From: Candidatus Kryptonium thompsonii
GTDB lineage: Bacteria > Bacteroidota > Ignavibacteria > Kryptoniales > Kryptoniaceae
Reading direction: 5' to 3'
Length of the DNA stretch: 64,000 nucleotides
Assembly: GCA_001442925.1 (NCBI GenBank)
Contig: LDXX01000007.1
Location: 62,001 to 126,000 of the forward strand
Each line of letters opens with the position of its first letter. Position 1 is the stretch's first letter. The notes beneath the pieces are model-generated. The model worked only from the letters and a program-made list of their open reading frames with translations. It made no database searches and was not told the origin of the DNA. Below are positions 47,128 through 54,916 of this stretch, piece by piece. Made by a program: the position numbers and the translations under genes.

Positions 47128-48068
47128 AAGCGTATAAGGTAAGTTTTGAGATAAAAAGCTCAACCATCACTCCATTTCAATCTGACACACTTTGGGGTTA
47201 TTTTGCGTGGGCGTGCTTTCACATATGGGGCGAGAAATTCGGCAGAGAATTTATCGATGCGAATAAAAATGGTAGTCCAACGCTTGTGTCGAATGCTTAT
47301 CCCGAGGGTTATTTACCTGTGCCGATAATTGAGATTAAGAGAACCGAAAAGATTGAGAAGGGGGAAATCTTTAAACAAGTGAAAAAAAGGAAGTTTATGA
47401 AGATTGAAAATTTTGAGAAAATAAAGGATGAATTAGAATGGAATAAACTTTTTGAAGTTTTGGTGAATGAAATCAAAGATGAAACAGAAAACAGAAAAGT
47501 TTGGGAAGTTGAAACACAGACTGTGATGAGGAATAAGATTAGTCGATTAACTTTTACAACTTCAGGTTTTGGTGAGCTGTTTGGAACTGAGGAGACATTT
47601 TATGGTTCTAATGTTAAATTATGGTTTGCGGTTAAAACCGACTTTCTGAGCAAGGAACAGATAGAAGCGATTTTGAAGTATATTGAACTATCGGGGTTTG
47701 GAGCGGATGCTTCTATAGGTAAGGGGAATTTGAAATTTACATCAATTGAGAATTTTAAACTTCCTGAAAGTGAAAATCCAAACGCTTTTATGACAATTTC
47801 AAATTTTATCCCGACAAAGGATGATTTAGATAATGTTGATGGTACAAACTTATGGTATAAGATTTTTACAAAGTATCCAAAAGTAGGCGGACATTTTGCC
47901 TTGACTGATCCGTTTAAGAAACCGCTCGTTTTTATGGAAGCGGGTTCTGTTTTTAAAGTAAAGACTCATAAAGATTTTTATGGTCAGATATTAAATGGTG
48001 TTCACTCGAATCCAGATATAGTTCAGTTTGCTTATGCTTTTCCTTTAAAAGTTAGAGTGGGGGTGTGA
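47124..48068 (+). CDS. csm4: Csm4, crRNA 5'-handle-binding subunit
   Basis: The 314-residue RAMP protein begins with YKVSFEIKSSTITPFQSDTLWGYFAWA, usual for Csm4/Cas5-like proteins, and has two ferredoxin-like halves with a Gly-rich segment GFGADASIGKGNLKF. It caps the complex by binding the 5' handle of the crRNA and Cas10. It overlaps csm3 by four bases and csm5 starts one base later. Confidence 0.92.
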   Translation: MKAYKVSFEIKSSTITPFQSDTLWGYFAWACFHIWGEKFGREFIDANKNGSPTLVSNAYPEGYLPVPIIEIKRTEKIEKGEIFKQVKKRKFMKIENFEKIKDELEWNKLFEVLVNEIKDETENRKVWEVETQTVMRNKISRLTFTTSGFGELFGTEETFYGSNVKLWFAVKTDFLSKEQIEAILKYIELSGFGADASIGKGNLKFTSIENFKLPESENPNAFMTISNFIPTKDDLDNVDGTNLWYKIFTKYPKVGGHFALTDPFKKPLVFMEAGSVFKVKTHKDFYGQILNGVHSNPDIVQFAYAFPLKVRVGV

Positions 48069-48069
48069 A

Positions 48070-49149
48070 ATGGCGGAGATTTATAAAGTTAAATATCAAA
48101 TCTTAACACCAATTCACATTGGCACTGGGGAGGATTTGACACCGTTTGATTATGTCATCGTGGATGATAATTTTCATAGGGTAAATGCAGATGAAATCAT
48201 TTCAAGTTTAAGCCAGGAACAACTCAATAAATTTTATGCGCTCATTGAACAAAATAACATAACAAGTTTAAGAGAGCTGATCGCTGGAAATTTTGATGAA
48301 AAAAGATTTTCGAAGTATAAGGTTAAAGTGACTAAGAATGTGGCTGAAAAATACCAGTGGAATTTAAGAAATGTAAACAACCAACTTTTGATATCGCCAT
48401 TTGTAAGGGTGGATGGGGATTTTAAACCTTATATCCCTGGTAGTTCAATTAAAGGTGCAATAAGAACCGCTATTATCGATCGGGTTGCTAAAGACAATCC
48501 TGAAATGATCAAGCGGATTACAAGTAATGAAAAGGAGTACAAATCAAACACTTGGGAACACAAGTTGCTCAAAGCTGTAAGAGTTGATCAAAAGAAAAAG
48601 GAAGAGAAAGTTGACATTTCAAAAGACCCATTTAGAGCGTTAAAGATCTCGGATGTTTTTGTTTCAAATGAGGTGATGAGGATAGGTGAGGTTTTAAACG
48701 CAAGAGTTGATGAGCGGAGAAATAGACTTGCAACGGTCGGAATTCAAATGATAAAAGAGGTCATTGCAGGTGAGATTATCACTGGCGGATCAGTTGAGTT
48801 TGAAGGCGAAATAATAATTGATGATTTCCTGCCCAAAGTTGAAGGTGTGTCGATGCCTTTAACAAAAGATTTTATAATTCAGTCGTGCAATCAGTTTTAT
48901 AATGAAGAGTTTAAACGAGAGCAAGAGTTTTACGAATTTGCAACCGATATGAATGAGATTATCGAGAAAATGAGAAGTTTGTTGAGGGTGAAGCAGAACG
49001 AGTGTGTTGTTAGAGTGGGACGCTTTTCAGGTGTGTATGCGGTCACCATAAATGCAAGAAAACCGCATAATAAAAAGTGGGGAACAACGAGGAATTTGTT
49101 TGAAGGGAGATATCCAATGGGGTGGATGAAGATAAAGTTTGTAGGTTAA
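48070..49149 (+). CDS. csm5: Csm5, crRNA 3'-end subunit
   Basis: The 359-residue RAMP protein has the paired motifs YQILTPIHIGTGEDLTPFDYV (in short TPIHIGTGE) and YIPGSSIKGAIRTAI, and ends with a Gly-rich tail (GRYPMGWMKIKF). It sits at the 3' end of the crRNA and helps recruit trimming nucleases. It completes the standard csm1-csm5 set. The next gene starts 23 bases downstream behind a GGGAGAG ribosome site. Confidence 0.92.
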   Translation: MAEIYKVKYQILTPIHIGTGEDLTPFDYVIVDDNFHRVNADEIISSLSQEQLNKFYALIEQNNITSLRELIAGNFDEKRFSKYKVKVTKNVAEKYQWNLRNVNNQLLISPFVRVDGDFKPYIPGSSIKGAIRTAIIDRVAKDNPEMIKRITSNEKEYKSNTWEHKLLKAVRVDQKKKEEKVDISKDPFRALKISDVFVSNEVMRIGEVLNARVDERRNRLATVGIQMIKEVIAGEIITGGSVEFEGEIIIDDFLPKVEGVSMPLTKDFIIQSCNQFYNEEFKREQEFYEFATDMNEIIEKMRSLLRVKQNECVVRVGRFSGVYAVTINARKPHNKKWGTTRNLFEGRYPMGWMKIKFVG

Positions 49150-49172
49150 AATAAAAAATTGGGAGAGAATTT

Positions 49173-50006
49173 ATGAAAGAATTTCACATAATTAATGTCG
49201 GCAATTCGCTTCTTTCGAATTTCCAAAGAAATAACCCTGAAATAAGCAAAATTCAACAGTCCGACAACGATTTTTGGAAAAAGGCGATCGATGATGTGAA
49301 TTTTATGGAGGAGATTTTTCGTTTTCTTGAGTCGAACCCCAAAGAAAGATCAGCCGAGATGAATACTTTTCTAAGGGTGGTTGAAGGTAAGAATCCGAAG
49401 GAGATTGAGGTTTATTTATCTGGCACAAATACTTATTCAAATGAGATATGCGTTAGGACAATTCAAAGATATTTAAGGGATAAAAATTTTATCGTTTATG
49501 ATAATCCCGAATTTCCAGGATATTTTCTTGAGGTTAACAATTATGATGAGAAATACGCGAAAGATGAATTCGTTAGAGGCATTGCCGAGATGGTTGATAG
49601 ATTTATTTATCTTGCGCTTAAAAAGAAGGAAGAGGGATATGAAGTATTTATGAATCCAACTGGTGGTTTTAAGGCACATGTGATTGCTTGTGCGCTTGCT
49701 GGATTTCTTACGGGATGTAAAGTTTATTACATGAACGAAGAGTTTAGGAATGTTATTTTTATGCCTGAGTTATTTTATCTGCCGAAAGGTAGAGAAGTTA
49801 AATTGCTCGAAATTTTGTCAGATAGAAGACCAAGGAGTGGGGCAGAATATAAAAGTATAGCGGATAAATTTGTAAATGAGCTCGAGCGCTTGCGAGTTTA
49901 TGGACTTGTTGATGTTGAAACGGATGATGATGGAAAGCCTTTTAGGGTTAAAATAACTGCCCGTGGGATCTTGTTTTTGAATACATCTAAAGAAGTTCAA
50001 AGATAG
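49173..50006 (+). CDS. CARF-winged-helix protein (Cas_APE2256/Crn1-like)
   Basis: The 277-residue protein starts with FHIINVGNSLLSNFQRN, the Rossmann-like CARF opening (NVGNSLL), and has the ligand-loop signature FMNPTGGFKAHVIACALA. The C-terminal 70 residues look like a winged helix (RSGAEYKSIADKFVNELERL, then a beta wing GKPFRVKITARG). No HEPN RxxxxH motif is present, so it is not a Csm6/Csx1 RNase. Relatives in this family include ring nucleases that destroy cyclic oligoadenylate; a DNA-binding regulator is the other possibility. It lies between csm5 and the CARF-sigma-54 activator in one operon. Confidence 0.8.
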   Translation: MKEFHIINVGNSLLSNFQRNNPEISKIQQSDNDFWKKAIDDVNFMEEIFRFLESNPKERSAEMNTFLRVVEGKNPKEIEVYLSGTNTYSNEICVRTIQRYLRDKNFIVYDNPEFPGYFLEVNNYDEKYAKDEFVRGIAEMVDRFIYLALKKKEEGYEVFMNPTGGFKAHVIACALAGFLTGCKVYYMNEEFRNVIFMPELFYLPKGREVKLLEILSDRRPRSGAEYKSIADKFVNELERLRVYGLVDVETDDDGKPFRVKITARGILFLNTSKEVQR

Positions 50007-50019
50007 GAGGTAAAAGCAT

Positions 50020-51738
50020 ATGTCTAAGCAGAAAAATATATTAGTTGCGGTGCTTGGTTCAACACCGCAGATTTTAACTGAAACACTCTGGTGTTTGAAA
50101 AAGGAAAAAGGAATAGATATTGATGAGGTTTTTGTTATAACAACGCAGTTTGGCAAAAAGTTGATATGCGAGGGCAACCCGAGTATAGGTTTACCACCAC
50201 TTTTAAATGGTGTCTTTGAAAAGTTCTGCAAAGAATTTGGGCTGAGGACAAAATTTAACGAGGGGAATATAAAAGTTATAAGGGATGAAAAGGGAATTGA
50301 ACTTGAGGACATAAGAGATGACAGACAAAATGAAATAGCTGCTGATTTCATAACTAACGAAATACGAAGGATTGTAAGTAGAAAAAATGCGGTATTACAT
50401 TGTTCCGTTGCTGGTGGAAGGAAGACGATGTCGGTTTACGCAGCGCTTGCAATGACGCTTGTTGGTAGAAAGCAAGATAAACTTTACCATGTGCTTGTTT
50501 CACCGCCCGAGATCGAAGGGAATCCACAATTTTTCTATAAACCAGAAATTCCAATTGAAATTGAACTTAACAGTGGAAAGAAAATCTCAACAGATAAAAT
50601 AGAGATAACACTTGCGGAGATACCTTTTCTCAGACTTGGGGAGAAATATCTGAATATTTTTCCTGAAAAAATTTCATACACAGAACTTGTTGAACGAATT
50701 CAGAATTATGTTAATTTTGAAAAACCAGCCATAAGTGGTGATAGGGGTGAAGCAATTGAGATAATAGGTGAGAATAAAAAATTTAAAGAAGCCCTTAAGA
50801 TATTGGAAAAGTATGCAAAAAATGACAAGATCAAAGTTGTTTTGCTTGTCGGTGAAAGTGGAACTGGAAAGGAATTATTCGCGAATTATTTTCACCGAAT
50901 TGGGAGCAGAAGCGATAAAAAATATCTTGCGATCAATTGTGCCACTATTCCTGAAACCCTTATTGAAAGTGAGCTTTTTGGTCATGTTAAAGGTGCATTC
51001 ACAGGTGCATCAAAAGATAAGAAGGGAATTTTTGAGGAATGCCATGGAGGAGTTCTATTTCTTGACGAAATCAATAAAACGAATCCAGCTTTTCAGGAAA
51101 AACTTCTTAGAGTTATTGAGTATGGTGAATTTATGCGTGTTGGAGGTTTGGAAATGAAAAAGGTGGATGTAAGAATAATAATTGGGCTTAATCAGGAACC
51201 AAGTGAGTGGCTTAAAAGTGGAAATGTTTTACCGGACTTTTATAACAGAATAGTAGGACATCAAGTCAGAATTCCACCTTTGCGGGACAGAAAAGATGAT
51301 ATACCCATCCTTGTAAATCACTTTGTAAATAAATATTCCACTCTTTATGAGAAAAATATTAAGGGTGTATCAGATGAGATAATGCATGTGTTCTTGGATG
51401 ATTATGATTGGAGTTTTGGAAATGTGCGTGAACTTGAGAGAGTTATAGATGCCATGATCGCGAGAGCGGATGATAATGAACAAATTTTAACAAATTTACC
51501 TGAATATTTTGAGTTTAAAATAAAAGCGCAGGAACAAAATATAAAGGGGATAATCGAAGAAATTTCAAGGGGTAAAAATTTAACCCTTGCTGAACTTAAC
51601 AGAGAATATATTAAGTTTAAGCTTCATGAAAATGGTTACAATGTTAGCAAAACAGCAAAAGACCTAGGCCTAAAGAGGAGCACACTTCAAGGCAAGATGA
51701 AAAAGCTTGGGGTAGAGGTGCCCAAATATCGGCGCTGA
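50020..51738 (+). CDS. CARF (Cas_NE0113)-sigma-54 activator AAA+-Fis fusion
   Basis: This 572-residue protein joins three parts. Residues 1-185 are a CARF domain of the Cas_NE0113 type (ILVAVLGSTPQILTETLW, HCSVAGGRKTMSVYAAL, HVLVSPPEI). Residues 245-490 are a sigma-54 activator AAA+ domain: Walker A GESGTGKE at 278-285, intact sigma-54 contact loop GAFTGA at 325-330, Walker B GGVLFLDEIN, Arg finger in PPLRDRKDDI. Residues 525-572 are a Fis-type helix-turn-helix (NVSKTAKDLGLKRSTLQGKM). The layout parallels RtcR, which also has an N-terminal CARF. It should bind cyclic oligoadenylate and open sigma-54 promoters. An AGGAGG site precedes it; two dyad sites lie at its 3' end. Confidence 0.92.
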   Translation: MSKQKNILVAVLGSTPQILTETLWCLKKEKGIDIDEVFVITTQFGKKLICEGNPSIGLPPLLNGVFEKFCKEFGLRTKFNEGNIKVIRDEKGIELEDIRDDRQNEIAADFITNEIRRIVSRKNAVLHCSVAGGRKTMSVYAALAMTLVGRKQDKLYHVLVSPPEIEGNPQFFYKPEIPIEIELNSGKKISTDKIEITLAEIPFLRLGEKYLNIFPEKISYTELVERIQNYVNFEKPAISGDRGEAIEIIGENKKFKEALKILEKYAKNDKIKVVLLVGESGTGKELFANYFHRIGSRSDKKYLAINCATIPETLIESELFGHVKGAFTGASKDKKGIFEECHGGVLFLDEINKTNPAFQEKLLRVIEYGEFMRVGGLEMKKVDVRIIIGLNQEPSEWLKSGNVLPDFYNRIVGHQVRIPPLRDRKDDIPILVNHFVNKYSTLYEKNIKGVSDEIMHVFLDDYDWSFGNVRELERVIDAMIARADDNEQILTNLPEYFEFKIKAQEQNIKGIIEEISRGKNLTLAELNREYIKFKLHENGYNVSKTAKDLGLKRSTLQGKMKKLGVEVPKYRR

Positions 51739-51764
51739 CGATATATGGGCGCCGAAATATCGGC
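51720..51764 (+). promoter_or_regulatory. Two dyad enhancer sites 31 bp apart (predicted activator binding sites)
   Basis: Two 14-bp sites differ at one base: GCCCAAATATCGGC (51720-51733) and GCCGAAATATCGGC (51751-51764). The second is a dyad with arms GCCGA/TCGGC around AATA. Their centres are 31 bp apart, about three helix turns, so both face the same side of DNA. They are centred about 126 and 95 bp upstream of the predicted sigma-54 start, the usual place for upstream activating sequences. The first overlaps the stop codon of the activator gene. Confidence 0.65.
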
Positions 51765-51825
51765 AGTTTATTTCCCACGTTGATCAAACCTTCGAAAATC
51801 TTTTCAAATTTTAGGGTTTTGGGCT

Positions 51826-51842
51826 TTGGCATAGTGTTTGCA
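51826..51842 (+). promoter_or_regulatory. Sigma-54 (-24/-12) promoter of the type I-B operon
   Basis: TTGGCATAGTGTTTGCA matches the -24/-12 consensus TTGGCACN5TTGCA at all but one key base. The invariant GG (51828-51829) and GC (51840-51841) are separated by exactly ten bases. Transcription would start near 51853. Caveat: TTGGCA could also serve as a sigma-70 -35 box, but the matching -10 at 17 bases (TAATTA) is poor. Confidence 0.65.
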
Positions 51843-51862
51843 CATTATTAATTATGGCTTTT

Positions 51863-51874
51863 GTTCTTTGAGAG
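51863..51874 (+). promoter_or_regulatory. boxA-like element in the type I-B leader
   Basis: GTTCTTTGAGAG lies about ten bases after the predicted transcription start and shares GTTCTTTGA with the element at 42525 in the type III-A leader. A G-rich stretch with five runs of three or more G (51881-51918) follows before the first gene. Confidence 0.45.
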
Positions 51875-51953
51875 TTTGGCGGGGGATAGGGGGAGGGGAA
51901 ATGGAAGGGCTGGCGGGGTTTAATGAATTAAAAACATATAAGGAGGTGAAAAA

Positions 51954-52094
51954 ATGAACAAGATAATTTTTGATCTTCCCGTACCGATAATACTTATCCT
52001 TCTTGGGATAATGATGCTTAGTGAAGAAAAGAAAAAAGTAAACGTTGAAGACAATGGTGTGATTGAAGTGACGAAGAAAGAATTTGATGCATAA
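51954..52094 (+). CDS. Small single-pass membrane peptide heading the type I-B operon
   Basis: A 46-residue frame starts at an ATG with an excellent AGGAGGTGA ribosome site (51941-51949). A short polar start is followed by a hydrophobic helix (about residues 8-22, VPIILILLGIMML) and a charged tail rich in Lys and Glu. It matches no family I recognise. It is the first gene after the predicted sigma-54 promoter, ahead of a DUF4258 gene and the cas genes. A membrane-acting role in defence is possible but is inference. Confidence 0.65.
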   Translation: MNKIIFDLPVPIILILLGIMMLSEEKKKVNVEDNGVIEVTKKEFDA

Positions 52095-52122
52095 AACAAA
52101 ATAAAGAAAGGATGCCTAAATA

Positions 52123-52458
52123 ATGAAATTTACAGCGCACGCAATTAAAAGAGTTAATATGAGAAGGATAAATAAAGAAATGATTGATATGGCGCTTAAA
52201 TATGGCATCAGGGTCTACAATGCAGGGGCAAAATTTGTTTTCGTCAGAAAGAAAGATATACCAGATGATTTACCAGCGAGAATTGCTGAAAAGATAGAAG
52301 GTCTTGTTCTGGTTTTAAATCCAGTTGACAATACAGTTATCACAGTTTACAAAAATCGTAAAGAGTTAAAGAGGATTAAAAGAAAGGTAAAAAGATATGA
52401 TAAGGAAAGCGGTGGAAAGTTCCCACGAAGGATTTTCAAGATTTCGGAGCTATTCTAA
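52123..52458 (+). CDS. DUF4258 family protein
   Basis: The 111-residue basic protein opens with KFTAHAIKRVNMRRINKEMI, the DUF4258 pattern (His, Arg-rich helix, RxI), then FVFVRKKDIPDDLP and VDNTVITVYKNRKEL. DUF4258 proteins are small alpha-beta proteins of unknown activity, sometimes found with toxin or defence genes and compared to RelE-like or RNase folds. The tail is very Lys/Arg-rich, which suits nucleic acid binding. It lies 28 bases after the membrane peptide and 30 before cas8. Confidence 0.75.
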   Translation: MKFTAHAIKRVNMRRINKEMIDMALKYGIRVYNAGAKFVFVRKKDIPDDLPARIAEKIEGLVLVLNPVDNTVITVYKNRKELKRIKRKVKRYDKESGGKFPRRIFKISELF

Positions 52459-52488
52459 AAATTTGAAAATCAATTTCGAACGAAACAT

Positions 52489-53793
52489 ATGGCTCAAATT
52501 TACATCATAACTGGGAATCCATTCGTTGATGCTGGAATTTATGTTATATCCGAGTTAGCCAGGAAAGAAATCGAAGATGTAGATGTCGACGATTTGAGAA
52601 ATTTGTCCGGCAAAATCATCGATGTTTATTCAAATGATAAATGGGGTAGGATGCTTGATTTAATTTTCACAAAGAATCATCCGATGAGACATCCAAGTGT
52701 AGGGGGCAGGGAATACTATGAAAAATTTTTGTTGGGGCTTCTATCTGATTTGAGCCCGCTTTCGGATTCGGGTGCTTGTGTTTCTTGTGGCAAGAGGAAT
52801 AAAAGCAGAGTGGAAAGGAAATTTGGGATCGGGAAAGAACTTGTCCCACTGACGGGTTCTGGTGATTTTGTTAATTTCTTTCCGATGGCTTCGCTTGGAC
52901 TTGAGATGTGCTCAGCTTGTTTGCTTGCGATTCAGTTTATGCCGATTTTTCTTCATTATTGTGCTGGAAAGCTCTTGCTTCTTCATTCAAATTCAGGTAA
53001 GGTGATGAGATACTGGGCAAAGATTGGGGTTAGCAATTTTGATGCGCAAATCGTGTTTGGCAATTTTACAGGTTGTTATTCAAATAATATCAATGATCCT
53101 GTTAGCTCATTTTTTAAAAGCATTGAGGATGTAGTAATGAAATATGAAGAGAATTGGATTGAAGAGGATGCGTTTATAAGGTTCTACTATTTCGTCAATC
53201 CGGGACAAAGTCCATATGTTGAAATTTTTGATGTCCCTTCGCCCGTTTTCAGATTTATCGCTTATGTTAAGCAGGCGGATGCTTATGCAGAATGGAAAGA
53301 AATGGTGGGTAGAGCCTATGATGGGCGCAAAAACAAAGTTTATTTAAGACTGTTAAGCGGGGAAAGCATAGTTAGATACTTCTTTAGGAATAAGGGCGAA
53401 AGAAGGGTTTTCGGGAATTGGAATCTTTTAAAATTCTATTTAAAGGAGGTGAAAGGGATGAACGAGGAAAGAATCAACGCAATAAGGGAATTTTCGGACA
53501 GGATAGCAACGGTAATTAAAAGTCTTGGTTCGATTAAGCGACTTAATCAGCTTGAGACGGCTGAAAATTACGCGCAATTCAGAAATGTGTTAAGATTTTT
53601 AATTAAAGACAGTCTGAGGGCTAAGTTTGAAAAGCCGATTTTGGAATTTGATGAATATGTTAAGTTGATTTTGCCCGAAGGGGCGACGGGATGGAATGAG
53701 GTCAGAGATTTGATATTGTTTAGAATCTACGAAGTTTTACACAGTTGGCTTATTGAGATAGAAGGTGAAAAGGAAGCGAGCGAACAAATTTAA
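52489..53793 (+). CDS. cas8: Cas8 (Cst1, CXXC-CXXC type), type I-B large subunit
   Basis: The 434-residue protein has two zinc pairs, CVSC at 97-100 and CSAC at 141-144, the mark of the CXXC-CXXC (Cst1/Cas8a1) group found in type I-B (Tneap) loci. The N-terminus (IYIITGNPFVDAGIYVI) is typical. It should recognise the PAM and recruit Cas3 as the large Cascade subunit. An ATG-internal AAAGGAGGTGAAAGG sequence near 53446 could start a separate small subunit from the ATG at 53459, as seen for some Cas8 genes; that is inference. Confidence 0.85.
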   Translation: MAQIYIITGNPFVDAGIYVISELARKEIEDVDVDDLRNLSGKIIDVYSNDKWGRMLDLIFTKNHPMRHPSVGGREYYEKFLLGLLSDLSPLSDSGACVSCGKRNKSRVERKFGIGKELVPLTGSGDFVNFFPMASLGLEMCSACLLAIQFMPIFLHYCAGKLLLLHSNSGKVMRYWAKIGVSNFDAQIVFGNFTGCYSNNINDPVSSFFKSIEDVVMKYEENWIEEDAFIRFYYFVNPGQSPYVEIFDVPSPVFRFIAYVKQADAYAEWKEMVGRAYDGRKNKVYLRLLSGESIVRYFFRNKGERRVFGNWNLLKFYLKEVKGMNEERINAIREFSDRIATVIKSLGSIKRLNQLETAENYAQFRNVLRFLIKDSLRAKFEKPILEFDEYVKLILPEGATGWNEVRDLILFRIYEVLHSWLIEIEGEKEASEQI

Positions 53794-53828
53794 AATTCTC
53801 AAACAAAAATTATGGGGGTGATACAACC

Positions 53829-54860
53829 ATGCTTATGGCAACAGGATATATTTTAGTTGATGCTCCGCATTCGGCATTAAACAATGCTGGAACTGATATT
53901 AGTGAAAGGGCGGAAAACATTGTGCGGGTTAAGGCGATAAGAAGAGGTGGGGATATTTATCCCTATGTTTCGGCGCAGGCGTGGAGATTTTGGTGGAGGA
54001 TGACATTGCAAGAGATGTTTGAGTGGGAACTTTCACCGGTTGAAAGAACTGAAAAAATCGCTTTCACTAAAGCGAACCCATTCAAATATCCAGATGATGA
54101 TATCTTTGGATATATGAGGGCTGTGAAAGAAGGCAAAACTGATAAAACAGTCACGCGAGTCTCGCCGTTGAAGTGCTCCCCGCTTGTCTCTGTGTTAAGT
54201 GTTGAACCAGTTCAAGACTATGGAGTTATGGCAAGGCAAGAAGGCGATCCAGTTCCATATGAGCATGAATTTTATTCAACAATCTTACACGGTGTTTTTT
54301 CGCTTGATCTAACAAGGGTCGGGGTTTTTTACTTGAAGAGTCAAGCGGGATTTAGAAATATTGATGAAGATATAATTGAAAGAGACGAGGAATTAAAAGA
54401 AAGTCTTAATGAAGTGGGAGCGAGAAGGATCAATGATGTCTATGTGCTTCCACCGGATGTCAGAGCCAAAAGAGCAAAGGAGACAATCCTTGCGCTTGCT
54501 TATTTGTTCGGCGGAGCTAAGCAGACGCAACATTTGACAGATGTCGCGCCTAAATTTGTTATCTTGGCAATTGTAAGGGGCGGGAATCACATATTTATGA
54601 ATCTTGCTCATGAGAAAAATGGGAAAGTTGAGTTTAATTATCAAGGGTTGAAGCAAACATTGATTGACTACAGCGATGTGATTTTATCCGATGTTTATGT
54701 TGGAATTATGCCTGGATTTTTAGATGGGTTGGATGGTAAATTCAGGGCTGAATTTGGTGAATTTAGATTTGGTGAAAATAGGGGCGTTATAATTTCAAGC
54801 CCGAAGGAGGCTATTGAAAGATTTGCTGGGCTTGTTAATGATGTTGTCACCAATATGTGA
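53829..54860 (+). CDS. cas7: Cas7 (Cst2/DevR family), type I-B backbone
   Basis: The 343-residue protein begins ATGYILVDAPHSALNNAG and has RAENIVRVKAIRRGGDIYPYVSAQAWRFWWR (in short YPYVSAQAWRFWWR), the Cst2/DevR signature of Cas7 in type I-B. It has FGGAKQTQHLTDVAPKF toward the C-terminus. Six or so copies coat the crRNA. A GGGGGTGAT ribosome site precedes it. A strong hairpin lies between it and cas5. Confidence 0.92.
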   Translation: MLMATGYILVDAPHSALNNAGTDISERAENIVRVKAIRRGGDIYPYVSAQAWRFWWRMTLQEMFEWELSPVERTEKIAFTKANPFKYPDDDIFGYMRAVKEGKTDKTVTRVSPLKCSPLVSVLSVEPVQDYGVMARQEGDPVPYEHEFYSTILHGVFSLDLTRVGVFYLKSQAGFRNIDEDIIERDEELKESLNEVGARRINDVYVLPPDVRAKRAKETILALAYLFGGAKQTQHLTDVAPKFVILAIVRGGNHIFMNLAHEKNGKVEFNYQGLKQTLIDYSDVILSDVYVGIMPGFLDGLDGKFRAEFGEFRFGENRGVIISSPKEAIERFAGLVNDVVTNM

Positions 54861-54865
54861 AAAGA

Positions 54866-54885
54866 CCGCGGGTTCACGCCCGCGG
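54866..54885 (+). terminator. Intercistronic hairpin between cas7 and cas5
   Basis: A perfect seven-base-pair GC stem (54866-54872 with 54879-54885) with a TTCACG loop starts five bases after the cas7 stop. It lacks a proper T run, so it may protect the cas7 end of the mRNA or cause partial termination, which would favour Cas7 over downstream products. Confidence 0.6.
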
Positions 54886-54916
54886 GTTAAATGTTAAAAT
54901 AAAATAGTTTAGAAGT

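Noticed and set aside
51739-51770. Hairpin GCCGA/TCGGC as the terminator of the type III-A operon
   Set aside because: The stem is only five base pairs and no T run follows; the near-identical second copy 31 bp upstream makes a protein-binding site more likely.
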